The translations under genes were made by a program, and so were the position numbers. The notes beneath the pieces were generated by a model. That model was not told the origin of the DNA. It did no database searches and saw nothing but the letters and a program-made list of their open reading frames with translations. 64,000 nucleotides of DNA from RGIG7332 sp045580305 (GTDB lineage Bacteria; Bacillota; Clostridia; Oscillospirales; JAAYXM01): positions 1 through 64,000 of the forward strand of contig JAZNNQ010000033.1 in the NCBI GenBank assembly GCA_045580305.1, given 5' to 3'. This document shows, one piece after another, positions 7,558-16,339 of this stretch (its first letter is position 1; each line of letters starts with the position of its first letter).

Positions 7558-9586
7558 AAATCGGTGCTCCTCTCTTTGCAAGCCACTCCTCAAGGAAATC
7601 AATAAACTCGGGGTATTCTTTCTCAATAGCCGACATAATGCTCTCCTCGTCTGCGTGGCCTGTAATTGTGATATTGGGTGCGAAAACAATACCACCGAAA
7701 TCTACAAAAGTGCTACTGTCTCCGCTACCCAATGCAAAATCGGTAGCATCGGCACCAAGCATTCTACCTGCCTGCGCCCAATAGGAAAGGTTTTGCTCAC
7801 GATATGCCGGGTTAAAGCTGATAACAGCCTCTACCGGATATAGAGGATCCTCACCTGCTATGGACAGACCATCGGTAAAGCCACCTGTTGCATATCCATT
7901 CGCGGATGCCGCATCTGCAACCTCGCCTGACTCATCGCCAAAAATAAGGTCAACTACCCAAGAAAGGCCATCAGCTACCCAACCTACAACCTTTGCTACC
8001 CAACCGACAACAACACCTAAAACCTCGCCGATCACACCAAGCACAGCACCCACAGGCTCCATTACGGCAGCCAACACCTCAAGCAGAGGTGAGATAGCAG
8101 GTAGGAGTGCATTAACGAGCGACATTATAGGCTCCATTAAAGGCATTATGATGTTTTCAAGCAACACCAATAACAAATCAAGTAATGGAGTGATTATAGG
8201 AATCAAACTATTGATGAGGGTTAAAAGTACAGGTAGTATCATCTGCACAATCTGCACCAAGATAGGTAACAATGCGCTGATGATGCTTACAATAGGCGGT
8301 AATATTGCCTGTAAAATCTGAATGAGGGGCGGAATGATAGCCCTTATAAGGTCCATAATCGGGGGTAACAGGTTGCCGACCAACTCAAACAGAATCGGGA
8401 GCAATGCCGCCGCCAAGTCATTTATCAGAGGCATGATGTCCTCTAAAAGAGCAATAGCCTGATTGAGGAAATCCTCAACAAACGGCATTGCAAGTTCCAT
8501 AGTCTGCTCAATAATGGGGCCGAGTTTTTCAAAAAGACTGCCTATAATCGGGGCCATTTTTGAGAATGTGTCAAAAATGATACCTGCAAGGGGTTGTAGT
8601 GAAACCTCCGCCTGTTGTTTAATCATTTGGAAAGTTTCGGCCCAATCGTAGGTATCTTGAGCCGCGCCTTGGATGGTTTCTTGGTTATCTACCAAGGCCT
8701 TTGTTAAGTCCTCGACATTCATCGTGCCGTTGCGAATAGCCGCCGCCATTGTAGAGCCTGCGCGAGTGCCGAATAATTCATTAGCAAGAGCCGCCGCCTC
8801 TGCCTCACTTCCTGCCTCTTTAATTTTTTCGGCATAGGATGTCATTACCTCGGTTGCGCTTATTCCGTCTTTAGCAAGTGTTCCAACAGATTTTTTCATC
8901 GCACCAAGAACTTCCTCGGTGTTTACACCTGCCTTTTCCATTTGGCCCATAAGAGCCGCCGCCTCTTCAAAGCTATACCCCATAGATTGGAGCTGAGGCC
9001 CAAAAGATTGCATATTCGACATAAGGGAATTAAAGCCCATTCCTGTGCTCTGCGAAACCTTGAATATGTAGTCCATTGAGGTACCCATATTGTCGCTTTC
9101 TATTCCCCATTGCTGAAATGCCTGTGATGACTTTTCAACTACTCCGCTCAAGTCCTCCCCGAGCATATCGGAAACCTGAATAGCCTGTACGGATAAACCT
9201 TGCAGCGCATCACCCGACAAACCAAGTCGAGTATTATAATCAGCAATAGCCGAACTTGCATCCTCCATTGTGGTAGGAACACTTTTGTAAACTTCTTTGA
9301 AATCGTTTGTGAGGCCCTCTAATGCATCACCTGTTGCACCTGTTCCTATGCGGATAGAATCAAATGCACTGTCGAATTCTCCGCCAAGGTCGCCAAGGTA
9401 TTGAACACCTTTTGATATTGCGCTGACAGTACCCACCAAGGCACCTGATGCAGCCGCACCAAACATAAGGGCTTTTCCCTTAACTCCCTCTAACTTTGAT
9501 GCCACACCATCAATGGTTTTTCCCAAGGTGGGGCTTATCTCTCCGGCGATGCTTACAACTGTTTCAAGGACTTTACCTTTTGCCAT
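7550..9586 (-). CDS. Tail tape measure protein
   Basis: 678 residues. The N-terminal 300 contain the TP901/P2-type tape-measure core (FKEVYKSVPTTMEDASSAIADYNTRLG, then MGQMEKAGVNTEEVLGAMKKSVGTLAKDGISATEVM). Residues 320-560 are a long hydrophobic helical run with repeated P-I-I/L-P-L units (LLPILFELVGNLLPP), typical of the part that packs in the tube and may cross the host membrane. By the family rule of about 0.15 nm per residue the tail would be near 100 nm. It follows the E/E' pair. Confidence 0.93.
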   Translation of the reverse strand: MAKGKVLETVVSIAGEISPTLGKTIDGVASKLEGVKGKALMFGAAASGALVGTVSAISKGVQYLGDLGGEFDSAFDSIRIGTGATGDALEGLTNDFKEVYKSVPTTMEDASSAIADYNTRLGLSGDALQGLSVQAIQVSDMLGEDLSGVVEKSSQAFQQWGIESDNMGTSMDYIFKVSQSTGMGFNSLMSNMQSFGPQLQSMGYSFEEAAALMGQMEKAGVNTEEVLGAMKKSVGTLAKDGISATEVMTSYAEKIKEAGSEAEAAALANELFGTRAGSTMAAAIRNGTMNVEDLTKALVDNQETIQGAAQDTYDWAETFQMIKQQAEVSLQPLAGIIFDTFSKMAPIIGSLFEKLGPIIEQTMELAMPFVEDFLNQAIALLEDIMPLINDLAAALLPILFELVGNLLPPIMDLIRAIIPPLIQILQAILPPIVSIISALLPILVQIVQMILPVLLTLINSLIPIITPLLDLLLVLLENIIMPLMEPIMSLVNALLPAISPLLEVLAAVMEPVGAVLGVIGEVLGVVVGWVAKVVGWVADGLSWVVDLIFGDESGEVADAASANGYATGGFTDGLSIAGEDPLYPVEAVISFNPAYREQNLSYWAQAGRMLGADATDFALGSGDSSTFVDFGGIVFAPNITITGHADEESIMSAIEKEYPEFIDFLEEWLAKRGAPIYG

Positions 9587-9597
9587 AGCCTCGCCTC

Positions 9598-9726
9598 CTA
9601 TCTATGGCGTTTTGGTCTTAATTTTTGTGGCCTGTATGTAACAGGCTTTTTAGGAGAGTTTTTCTGTCTCTCTTTCTCGTCCTCAACAGCCTCGCGGAAT
9701 TCAGTTAAGAAATCCGTTAACCTCAT
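9598..9726 (-). CDS. Tail assembly chaperone second part, GpE-like (E')
   Basis: 42 residues from ATG 9726 (MRLTDFLTEFREAVEDEKER), ending in a basic tail. The frame is -1 relative to the preceding chaperone gene and overlaps its stop (ATGA), the arrangement of P2 E and E'. The frame stays open back to 9816, so a -1 frameshift product is possible, but I see no good X-XXY-YYZ heptamer in the overlap; GGAG only two bases from the ATG is a poor ribosome site. Either coupling or an unusual slip must make it. Confidence 0.6.
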   Translation of the reverse strand: MRLTDFLTEFREAVEDEKERQKNSPKKPVTYRPQKLRPKRHR

Positions 9727-10127
9727 TTCTCCTGTTTCTCTGACACTGCATCTGAAGTGTCGGGAGTAGTCGCGGATTGCTTTTCGGAGTTGTTTTCCCC
9801 GGAGGGTGCCTCCCACCTCCGATAAGTAAAAAGCATTCCGATATCCGAAATCTCAAGTGCATCATAACCTTTGATGCGCTCAAGGTCTGCGATGTCGATT
9901 TCAGGGTTAACCGCAACAATCGCCATCATACCGAGATAAAGATGGAGTGCAGTATCGGTCTGCTTGAGGTTAAATGTGGGCTTTCTGTTCTTGGAAATTG
10001 CAGAGCTTAAATTGCAAGCCTCGGAGAACTGTAATGCGGTAATCTCAAGAGGGTTGTATTCAAACTCTGTATAGGTTTTTCCGTTAATCTGAATGGGGGT
10101 GTTAAGTTTAAGAACTCTGTTTAACAT
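9723..10127 (-). CDS. Tail assembly chaperone (gpE-like)
   Basis: 134 residues: KLNTPIQINGKTYTEFEYNPLEITALQFSEA is the standard opening of this chaperone group, which coats the tape measure during tube assembly. The C-terminal 30 residues are low in complexity (SEKQSATTPDTSDAVSEKQEK). A ribosome site AAGGAGATG precedes the start. It lies between the tube terminator and the tape measure as in other myophages. Confidence 0.8.
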   Translation of the reverse strand: MLNRVLKLNTPIQINGKTYTEFEYNPLEITALQFSEACNLSSAISKNRKPTFNLKQTDTALHLYLGMMAIVAVNPEIDIADLERIKGYDALEISDIGMLFTYRRWEAPSGENNSEKQSATTPDTSDAVSEKQEK

Positions 10128-10156
10128 AAAAACATCTCCTTTAATTTGTTAAATAA

Positions 10157-10189
10157 AAAGCCCCACCGTGTAAAAATTGGTGGGGCTTT
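10157..10189 (-). terminator. Terminator after the sheath and tube genes
   Basis: AAAGCCCCACC (10157-10167) pairs with GGTGGGGCTTT (10179-10189), followed on the minus strand by TTTTTATTT. It lies between the tube gene and the E chaperone. It probably limits transcription of low-copy baseplate genes relative to sheath and tube. Confidence 0.85.
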
Positions 10190-10217
10190 CTCTTTGTTTG
10201 TTTTCTTCGCGCTCTCT

Positions 10218-10724
10218 TTAGAGCATTGAATCTAAATCGGCATAGTTTTTGCCGTTGATGCGTAAGATGCCTGCAAGGCGGTCAACGAGCCACATTTCCT
10301 GACCGTCAACAAACAATTGATAACGAGTTAAGGAAAGAGCTACCGCATTTTCAACGGTAGAGCCTACCTCACCGCCAACCTCGGGTAAGCCCTTGGGAAT
10401 GCCTGTGAGGAATGCCTTACAACCTACATTGCGAGTAGTGCCGTTTGCATCGGTAACGGTCTGTACCCATCTAACCTCAAGAGGTTTCATTTCCGGGGTT
10501 ACAAGGCTTCTTAAACCGAGATCGTGTCCAATCTTGGTGATAGATGCCTCCATATCCTCAATGAGAGACCAAATAGGCATAGACATTGTGCCCATTGCCG
10601 GGAGGTCTGCGGTTACAGGAGTAACAGCAGGGAGTGTGAATCCTGTATCTCTTGCAACAAGAACATTGTTGCTATAAACAGTATCAGCCACAATAGGACC
10701 GTTGATATTTACGAATTTACCCAT
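10218..10724 (-). CDS. Major tail tube protein (gpFII-like)
   Basis: 168 residues, the size of P2 FII. It has the family pattern in MSMPIWSLIEDMEASITKIGHDLGL, VRWVQTVTDANGTTRNVG and KGLPEVGGEV...ALSLTRYQLFVDGQEMWLVDRLAGILRINGKNY. It polymerises into the inner tube. It begins three bases after the sheath stop. Confidence 0.93.
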   Translation of the reverse strand: MGKFVNINGPIVADTVYSNNVLVARDTGFTLPAVTPVTADLPAMGTMSMPIWSLIEDMEASITKIGHDLGLRSLVTPEMKPLEVRWVQTVTDANGTTRNVGCKAFLTGIPKGLPEVGGEVGSTVENAVALSLTRYQLFVDGQEMWLVDRLAGILRINGKNYADLDSML

Positions 10725-10727
10725 CTG

Positions 10728-12200
10728 TTACACCTCCCCAAAATAAGTATCGAAACCTGCGGTAGTATAAGCCACCTGTAAAGTACCGCTCTTGAACGGC
10801 GGTGTATGTGTGCCCTTGAATGACCAAGTAAAGTTACCCTGTACAAGGTCATCTGTGCTGTTGGAGGTCTCTTTGAACTCTACAACAGGGGTACCGATAT
10901 AAGCACCGATAGCCGCGAGAGCATCCGCCTTTTCCTGCTCAAGGTTTCTGATAGTGTCAGCCATTGCGCGTGTCATAGGCGCATCAATGGTGAGCGCGTG
11001 ATCTAACTGGAAACTGTTTGATGTGTACATCATCATACGGATGCTGACATCAAAGATTGAGCGATTATCCTCAATTGCGCCGTGTTCAAAAGCCGCAGTA
11101 TGGGGGCCCCAAAGCACCCAAGCACCGCCCCAAAATACAACGGTAGTAATACCAACCTCATTGAGCTTGTTGCCTGTCTGCTGATCAAAACCGCGGTTGG
11201 TGCTACCCTCACCGAAATACTGTGCCGCAACCATCGGGAGAGCCTTGTTTGAGGGGCTTTCCATCGGCACACCATCGTGAGATGCATCAACAAAAATAGT
11301 GCCCCAAGCAGCCGCAACGGCAAGATGATAGATGTTGCCATCCTTGCCCTTGCTCTGCGGCCAATATACCTTGGAGAACTCGCTCACATATTCGTTGGTA
11401 TTCTTCCAAGCGGTAGCCTTTGCGATGGTATCAACCTTGTCGGCACCATCAAGCACCGGGATATCAGCATATACCATAGCATCCCAATGTCCGTTGATCT
11501 TCTTTGCCGCCTTGAGCATCGCCTTGTAAACTTCGGGCTGTTCACTCCATTTCGGGCAGAGAATTAAGTTCGGGATGATATTAAGTGCGGTGTAAACAAG
11601 ACCGACACAACCAAGACCGGAATACACACCATCAGCGGTTGCCTCACCGATAATAGCCTCTGCATCGATAGCGGATGTATCAACCTCTGAATAGGTTGCA
11701 TAGACCGCGCCTGTAATCTCTGCATCGCCGATGCTGACGATAACAGCCTGACCTTTGGTGAAGTCATAGGAAAGGGCGTAATCTGTACCCTCTACCTTGT
11801 CGGCAATAACAAGGGTATCAAGAATGATCGTATCACTCTTGATGGTTGCTCTGCCGTTTACAAAGGAAAGGGAAACGGTTGTCTCATCCGCTTTCTTATG
11901 TGTTGCAGGATCAAGAACATTGATTGCAACGATGGGGCCAATATTGCCGTTCTCGTTGTCAAAATGCACCTTGAATGCCTCGCAAAGGTCAAAAGCACCC
12001 CAATTAGCCGAATAGCCGAGCTTGCTATAAACATCGTCAATATCGGCAAGTTTTACAGGGGTGTTTACATATGCGGAATAGCCGCGAATAAGGTTAACCG
12101 GGGCTACACCGACATAGACAGCAACTGTGTCGCTTTTACCTGCGACATCTCCAATACTCGACGCATACTCGCCATAAGTACCGTGTTTGTAATCTGCCAT
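10728..12200 (-). CDS. Contractile tail sheath protein
   Basis: 490 residues. Sheath hallmarks are the N-terminal VAVYVGVAPVNLIRGY, the internal LNEVGITTVVFWGGAWVLWGPHTAAF, and a C-terminal domain with RAMADTIRNLEQEKADALAAIGAYIGTPVVEF followed by a beta-rich end (GTLQVAYTTAGF). It is the P2 FI equivalent that contracts on infection. The sheath-tube pair defines this phage as a myovirus morphotype. Confidence 0.95.
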   Translation of the reverse strand: MADYKHGTYGEYASSIGDVAGKSDTVAVYVGVAPVNLIRGYSAYVNTPVKLADIDDVYSKLGYSANWGAFDLCEAFKVHFDNENGNIGPIVAINVLDPATHKKADETTVSLSFVNGRATIKSDTIILDTLVIADKVEGTDYALSYDFTKGQAVIVSIGDAEITGAVYATYSEVDTSAIDAEAIIGEATADGVYSGLGCVGLVYTALNIIPNLILCPKWSEQPEVYKAMLKAAKKINGHWDAMVYADIPVLDGADKVDTIAKATAWKNTNEYVSEFSKVYWPQSKGKDGNIYHLAVAAAWGTIFVDASHDGVPMESPSNKALPMVAAQYFGEGSTNRGFDQQTGNKLNEVGITTVVFWGGAWVLWGPHTAAFEHGAIEDNRSIFDVSIRMMMYTSNSFQLDHALTIDAPMTRAMADTIRNLEQEKADALAAIGAYIGTPVVEFKETSNSTDDLVQGNFTWSFKGTHTPPFKSGTLQVAYTTAGFDTYFGEV

Positions 12201-12217
12201 ATTTTTGCCTTACCTCC

Positions 12218-12844
12218 TTATAGGAAATTTTGAGTATCTTCTACATTCCGCAAAAGCGGATATTTAACGCGAAAAGAGATCCACGCAAACCAAAAAGGAT
12301 AGAGGTCAGGGATCGCCTCTTGCTCCGTCAATGGCCCGAACTTAATCGGGGTGGCTCTGTCTATGGTGTAATTACCGATGATGGTTACACTCTCGACAGC
12401 CCGGATGGCTATATCAACAAAGTTCCAAACATCGCGCCATCCCTCGCCGTTGCGCACAAAATACCTGTTGGCATCTGCGCCGCTCCATTCTTGAGATGTA
12501 CCATCACCAACAGGATTGAGGATATCTTTTCCGTGCGTTCCGGGGCTCCAAGTTGAAAAACAAAACTGCACATCAACAAAGCCCTCTTTAATGTTCGGCG
12601 CATCTTCTCCGTTCATAAAACGGACGCAGAGTGAGGGAAAGGGTGCGTGTATGTTGGGGGGGAGTTTTTCCTCTGTGGGAACATACATTGCAAAGGCGGC
12701 AGGGTTTACAAGTGTGTGTTTGGTGTTGTACCCTGCATCCTCTGCAGCTGCCATATCCTTTGGGGGCTGTTTAAGTTTAATCTGTGAGCAAACATTCTCT
12801 TTTGCCCACTCGGTTAATGTGTCTATAAGGTGAACAACTGACAT
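12218..12844 (-). CDS. Tail terminator-like protein (gpU position)
   Basis: 208 residues, no domain I can name with certainty. It starts with a helix (MSVVHLIDTLTEWAKEN) and has a core CVRFMNGEDAPNIKEGFVDVQFCFSTWSPG, typical of minor capsid/tail-completion proteins that describe a date-of-infection beta sheet with long helices. Gene order capsid, FI, FII, this, sheath puts it where the lambda U or tail terminator sits. Assigned by position. Confidence 0.55.
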   Translation of the reverse strand: MSVVHLIDTLTEWAKENVCSQIKLKQPPKDMAAAEDAGYNTKHTLVNPAAFAMYVPTEEKLPPNIHAPFPSLCVRFMNGEDAPNIKEGFVDVQFCFSTWSPGTHGKDILNPVGDGTSQEWSGADANRYFVRNGEGWRDVWNFVDIAIRAVESVTIIGNYTIDRATPIKFGPLTEQEAIPDLYPFWFAWISFRVKYPLLRNVEDTQNFL

Positions 12845-12861
12845 CTCTTAAACCTCCCTCT

Positions 12862-13179
12862 TTAGCCCATAATGTTCTCGCGGAGTGCTATGGTTGCTAT
12901 GCCCATATCCTCCGACCAAGAATCAATAAGGCACTCTCTGCCGTTAATGTTCAGGCTTGCGCCGGGTGCTCTGCGAGAGGGCAAGTCCTCAACGCGAGCA
13001 AAAAACATAGTTCCGCTTTCTGCTATCGCCAAGTCTTGCCCTCCCTGTCTCTCTTTTAGCTCGTCATTGTCGAGCATAACCGGAATGGTTTTGCCCTCAA
13101 CCATGAACTTTTCACCGAAAAAATCAAGGTTAAGAAACACAGATTTTATATCGGCGGAAACCATATCCTTAAAGCTCAT
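12862..13179 (-). CDS. Head-tail joining protein (gpFII-like)
   Basis: 105 residues, predominantly beta: DFFGEKFMVEGKTIPVMLDNDELKER, then FFARVEDLPSRRAPGASLNINGRECLIDSW. This is the usual layout of small connectors that seal the portal ring in lambda-like heads. It overlaps the previous gene by one base (TAATG). Function from layout and position between the FI-like and the terminator-like gene. Confidence 0.65.
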   Translation of the reverse strand: MSFKDMVSADIKSVFLNLDFFGEKFMVEGKTIPVMLDNDELKERQGGQDLAIAESGTMFFARVEDLPSRRAPGASLNINGRECLIDSWSEDMGIATIALRENIMG

Positions 13180-13613
13180 TACTGCACCGCATCCTCTGCA
13201 TCAAAAGTGGGAGCATCCTCGATATCATCCTCTGCGGTTTCGGTTGCAAAGTGTGCATCAAGAGCCTCAACCATTTCAGTCTTTGACATATTGCCCTTAA
13301 AGGTAAGTCCCTGCTCTGCACCGATTTTTCTCAATTCCGTTGCTTTCATATCAACGGAATATTTAGGAATATCAGAGGTCTCGCCATCTGCATTTGAGCC
13401 CTCCAAAAGATTGCTTGTACCTGTTGCATCTGTTTTTTCGTTTTCCTCTGCGGTTTCGGTAACATAAACGGCATTTTTGCTTTTAACAAGCTCTGCCTCG
13501 CGCTTTTTGTCAATAGAAAAAGGCCCACTATCGGGGCCCATTCCTACAACGCGGATAGTTTCATCAGCATTTTTTATGGGTAAACCATAAACGCCTGCGA
13601 TCATCTTAATCAT
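13179..13613 (-). CDS. DNA packaging FI-like protein with C-terminal HeH domain
   Basis: 144 residues. Residues 1-52 (FSIDKKREAELVKSKNAVYVTE) resemble the small FI/FluMu-type domain. An acidic, low-complexity linker covers 53-85. Residues 87-122 (MKATELRKIGAEQGLTFKGNMSKTEMVEALDAH) are a HeH/LEM-type helix-extension-helix. Lambda FI has a helical N terminus and a terminal domain like ours in the opposite order, so domains may be swapped. Likely helps terminase meet the prohead. Confidence 0.6.
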   Translation of the reverse strand: MIKMIAGVYGLPIKNADETIRVVGMGPDSGPFSIDKKREAELVKSKNAVYVTETAEENEKTDATGTSNLLEGSNADGETSDIPKYSVDMKATELRKIGAEQGLTFKGNMSKTEMVEALDAHFATETAEDDIEDAPTFDAEDAVQ

Positions 13614-13639
13614 CGTGCTTCTCTCCTTTCTTCTTTCAA

Positions 13640-14704
13640 TTAGTCAAGCACAGTTGCAGAAATAAACGGATTCTTGGTGCGCGGAATGAATAACGGACGG
13701 CTGGACACAGTAAGAGTGCGACCATCCTTATCTGCCCAATACTGCGGTACGCGCTTGCCCATATGGGTAGCATATGCACCAGTGCTCTGCTCCATCTGTG
13801 TAACAGCACCATAAAGGCCGCGACCTGCGCCCGGAGCGGTAACACAAACACCCTTTGTGGGAATGTAGGGAGTGAGGATGCCTGTCTCCTCGTCAACATA
13901 GGTTGCATCGTAGGTGATAAGGTCAACCATACGACCACGAATGTTAAGGCGACCAAGACGAGCCGCACCCTGCGGAAGTTCGGTAGCATCTAACTGACCA
14001 ATGCGGTAGTTGTTAAGATCAAGTAATTCCTTGATCTTTGCATTGTCGAGCAATGCGGTTGCGGCATCAGTACCGAGAATGACATCAGATGCGGCATTGC
14101 CCTTGGATGTGAGCATAAAGATCATCTGATAGAGGTCTGCGAGAATGTTAGAGCCTGCCTCACCCCACTTGATGCCGGGCATATACTGTGCAGGGTTAGC
14201 ATCCTCGGTGTAGAACTTCATCTCATACTCGGTGAACTCACCGGAGCCGTACTTATCGCCATACTGCTTTAAGGTGTAGCCGTTGTTAAACATACACTTT
14301 GCCGCGATGTATTCCTCACGCGCGGTGTGCATCTGATCAAAGTCTGCTAAATCCTGTGTAAGGATTTCTGCCTGTCTCTGCTCCGGAGTGCGGTCAGAGA
14401 ATAAATCCTCACCCATCTGCTTGCGGTTGAGGTCATCAATGGTAAGCGGTCTGCAAGGTGCAACAAGCGGAGGTACCATCTTGGAGGTGGTGTAGCCCTC
14501 GCGCTCTACTGCAATGCTACCCTTGCGCGGAAGAACAACAGGAGCCATCTTGTTGCCTGCTGCATCCTTGTACTCTACGAGTACCTCAGCACAGGGGAAC
14601 ATATCGCCTGCGCCTGTCGGGAAATAACGATCACGCAGGAAAGAGGTTGCAGGTTTCATCTGCTCGACAGCCGCGAGCATTGTTTTAGTCTTGTAAATAT
14701 TCAT
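13640..14704 (-). CDS. Major capsid protein, lambda gpE family
   Basis: 354 residues, matching the major capsid protein E family (PF03864): LRDRYFPTGAGDMFPCAEVLVEY near the start, VPPLVAPCRPLTIDDL, AEILTQDLADFDQMHTAREEYIAAKCM, and ATALLDNAKIKELLDL. It forms the icosahedral shell with the decoration protein encoded just upstream. Start codon at 14704 has GGAGG nearby. Confidence 0.93.
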   Translation of the reverse strand: MNIYKTKTMLAAVEQMKPATSFLRDRYFPTGAGDMFPCAEVLVEYKDAAGNKMAPVVLPRKGSIAVEREGYTTSKMVPPLVAPCRPLTIDDLNRKQMGEDLFSDRTPEQRQAEILTQDLADFDQMHTAREEYIAAKCMFNNGYTLKQYGDKYGSGEFTEYEMKFYTEDANPAQYMPGIKWGEAGSNILADLYQMIFMLTSKGNAASDVILGTDAATALLDNAKIKELLDLNNYRIGQLDATELPQGAARLGRLNIRGRMVDLITYDATYVDEETGILTPYIPTKGVCVTAPGAGRGLYGAVTQMEQSTGAYATHMGKRVPQYWADKDGRTLTVSSRPLFIPRTKNPFISATVLD

Positions 14705-14730
14705 AGTATTAAATCCTCCCTTTGATTTAT

Positions 14731-15093
14731 TTACTTAACAGCATTCTCAAGGAAAATGCCGCCATCACGGAGTGCCTTGATATCGTCAGCGGAAAGAGTG
14801 TACTCAGCCTTGACGATAAGGGCGTTTGCATTGAAACAGCCTGTGAGGTAAACCTCTGCAACTGCATCAGCCGCGGTTGCATCAACATCATCACAAAGGA
14901 TTGCGTGAGCGGTAAGGCCATCATTACCGATAACGCCGAGTTTACCATCTGCATTGATGCCTAACACGGTACCGCGCTTGAGATCGCCTGCACCTGAAAC
15001 GATAACGCCTGTTGCGGTGATAATCTTAACCGCAGGGTTGGCGATGAGGTTATCCTGTACCATCTCGCCGATTTTCTCGATGTACTTTGCCAT
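14731..15093 (-). CDS. Head decoration protein (gpD-like)
   Basis: 120 residues, the size of lambda gpD. The beta-barrel pattern is visible in PAVKIITATGVIVSGAGDLKRGTVLGINADGKLG and HAILCDDVDATAADAVAEVYLTGCFNANAL. Trimers stabilise the expanded capsid. It lies between protease/scaffold and capsid, as in lambda (C-D-E). Confidence 0.9.
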   Translation of the reverse strand: MAKYIEKIGEMVQDNLIANPAVKIITATGVIVSGAGDLKRGTVLGINADGKLGVIGNDGLTAHAILCDDVDATAADAVAEVYLTGCFNANALIVKAEYTLSADDIKALRDGGIFLENAVK

Positions 15094-15095
15094 AA

Positions 15096-15500
15096 TTATT
15101 TGTCCTCCTTTTTCATAGTGGGGTGAATTGCGGAGATGAGAATATTTTTAGCCTGGGCATCCTCATCCTCGCCCTCTTCGGTTTCGGGATTTGCCGGGGT
15201 AGGCTCTACCTCTTCGGTACCGCTCTCCTCGGTGTCCTCCTCAAGGTTTTTCACTACGGTTGCACCGATAGCCGCCTGTGCTTTCATTGCTTCATATGAA
15301 AGCTGTTCAGCGGTAAGCGGATTTTCACCGTACTTTGCATTCTTGACAAGTTCAGCATTGCCGATGGCGTTCTGAATAGCCTCGATGCCCTGAATGCGGT
15401 TGCGTTCTGCCCTTGCACCCTCTGCCTTTGCAGATGCTTCAATCTGCGATACAAGTTCGGGGAATGCAGTTCGCATTTCTTCGACATTCTTAATGTCCAT
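15096..15500 (-). CDS. Nested scaffold protein from an internal start (Nu3-like)
   Basis: Inside the protease gene and in the same frame, an ATG at 15500-15498 is preceded by AGGAGGT (15513-15507) with six bases of spacing. This is one of the strongest ribosome sites in the late operon. The product is 134 residues starting MDIKNVEEMRTAFPE, helical and acidic. Lambda makes scaffold Nu3 the same way from within C. The site argues that free scaffold is made in excess over the protease fusion. Confidence 0.8.
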   Translation of the reverse strand: MDIKNVEEMRTAFPELVSQIEASAKAEGARAERNRIQGIEAIQNAIGNAELVKNAKYGENPLTAEQLSYEAMKAQAAIGATVVKNLEEDTEESGTEEVEPTPANPETEEGEDEDAQAKNILISAIHPTMKKEDK

Positions 15501-16334
15501 TTCATTACCTCCTATAAGAGAATTATTTATGTCGGACGGATTTTCCGCCTGCATACTGTTTTCCGGGGTTGAGATTTCCTCATCTGTTGCGGACATCTCG
15601 CCCCACTCCTCCGCGCTCATATGCGGAATTCTGTCAGGGATGTTGCTCAAGCAACAAGCAGCCACAGCCATACCATTTACCATAAGGCGAGTGCTATCGG
15701 GAGTGAGTTTCATCTCAACAGGCTCCTCAACCTCTGCACTTATTACCTCATCGGCAAAGCCCTCTGTAACCGCCTCCTCGCCTGTCATCCAAGTTTCAGC
15801 ATCAACGAGCTTTTTGATATCCTTGAACGCGCGACCTGTGCGCTCCTCATAGATGTTGATACCTGCCTTGTTGTGCGCCTCAAGCTGTTTGATAGCCGCC
15901 TGTAAATCGGGCACCTGATAATATCCATAAAGGAAACCAAGTGCGCCGTGGATCATCAGGTTACTACCGCTGTTGACCTTTCGCACATCGCCTGCCTGAA
16001 AAATAATAGAGCCTGCGGATGCGGCTAAACCATCGTTAATGGTGATAACCTCGCCCGAAAGGCCCTTTAATCTGTTATAGATGGCTATACCGCCGTACAT
16101 ATCACCGCCAACACTATTGATGTGCACGGTAACCTTTGCCTTACTCTGCAATTCTTCAATATCGTTGAGAACTTCATCAACGCATATGAAATTGCCCGGC
16201 ACAGGCTCACCTGTCCACCAATCAACAGGGCGAGAACTGACAACCTCACCATAGAGGTTGATTGTTGCCTCATCGCCATCTAAAACGATGTTATAGGGCT
16301 TAATTCCTGCCCCAAATTTCGCGTTTTTAGGCAT
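15096..16334 (-). CDS. Head maturation protease (ClpP/S49-like, gpC) fused to scaffold
   Basis: 412 residues. Residues 20-200 form a ClpP-fold serine protease: VTVHINSVGGDMYGGIAIYN, catalytic Ser in GLAASAGSIIF and His in NLMIHGALG. Residues 275-412 are helical and highly acidic (MDIKNVEEMRTAFPEL, SAKAEGARAERNRIQ, EDTEESGTEEVEPT), like a scaffold. This matches lambda C with Nu3. It cleaves scaffold and portal during prohead maturation. It follows the portal gene by five bases. Confidence 0.92.
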   Translation of the reverse strand: MPKNAKFGAGIKPYNIVLDGDEATINLYGEVVSSRPVDWWTGEPVPGNFICVDEVLNDIEELQSKAKVTVHINSVGGDMYGGIAIYNRLKGLSGEVITINDGLAASAGSIIFQAGDVRKVNSGSNLMIHGALGFLYGYYQVPDLQAAIKQLEAHNKAGINIYEERTGRAFKDIKKLVDAETWMTGEEAVTEGFADEVISAEVEEPVEMKLTPDSTRLMVNGMAVAACCLSNIPDRIPHMSAEEWGEMSATDEEISTPENSMQAENPSDINNSLIGGNEMDIKNVEEMRTAFPELVSQIEASAKAEGARAERNRIQGIEAIQNAIGNAELVKNAKYGENPLTAEQLSYEAMKAQAAIGATVVKNLEEDTEESGTEEVEPTPANPETEEGEDEDAQAKNILISAIHPTMKKEDK

Positions 16335-16339
16335 TGTCC

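Noticed and set aside
7860..8321. 153-codon plus-strand frame opposite the tape measure gene
   Set aside because: Ser/Thr/Ile-rich shadow of the repetitive hydrophobic helix of the tape measure.
9701..9919. Third overlapping frame in the E/E' region
   Set aside because: Codon text is low in complexity and the E frame there is conserved; not in the -1 frame of E'.
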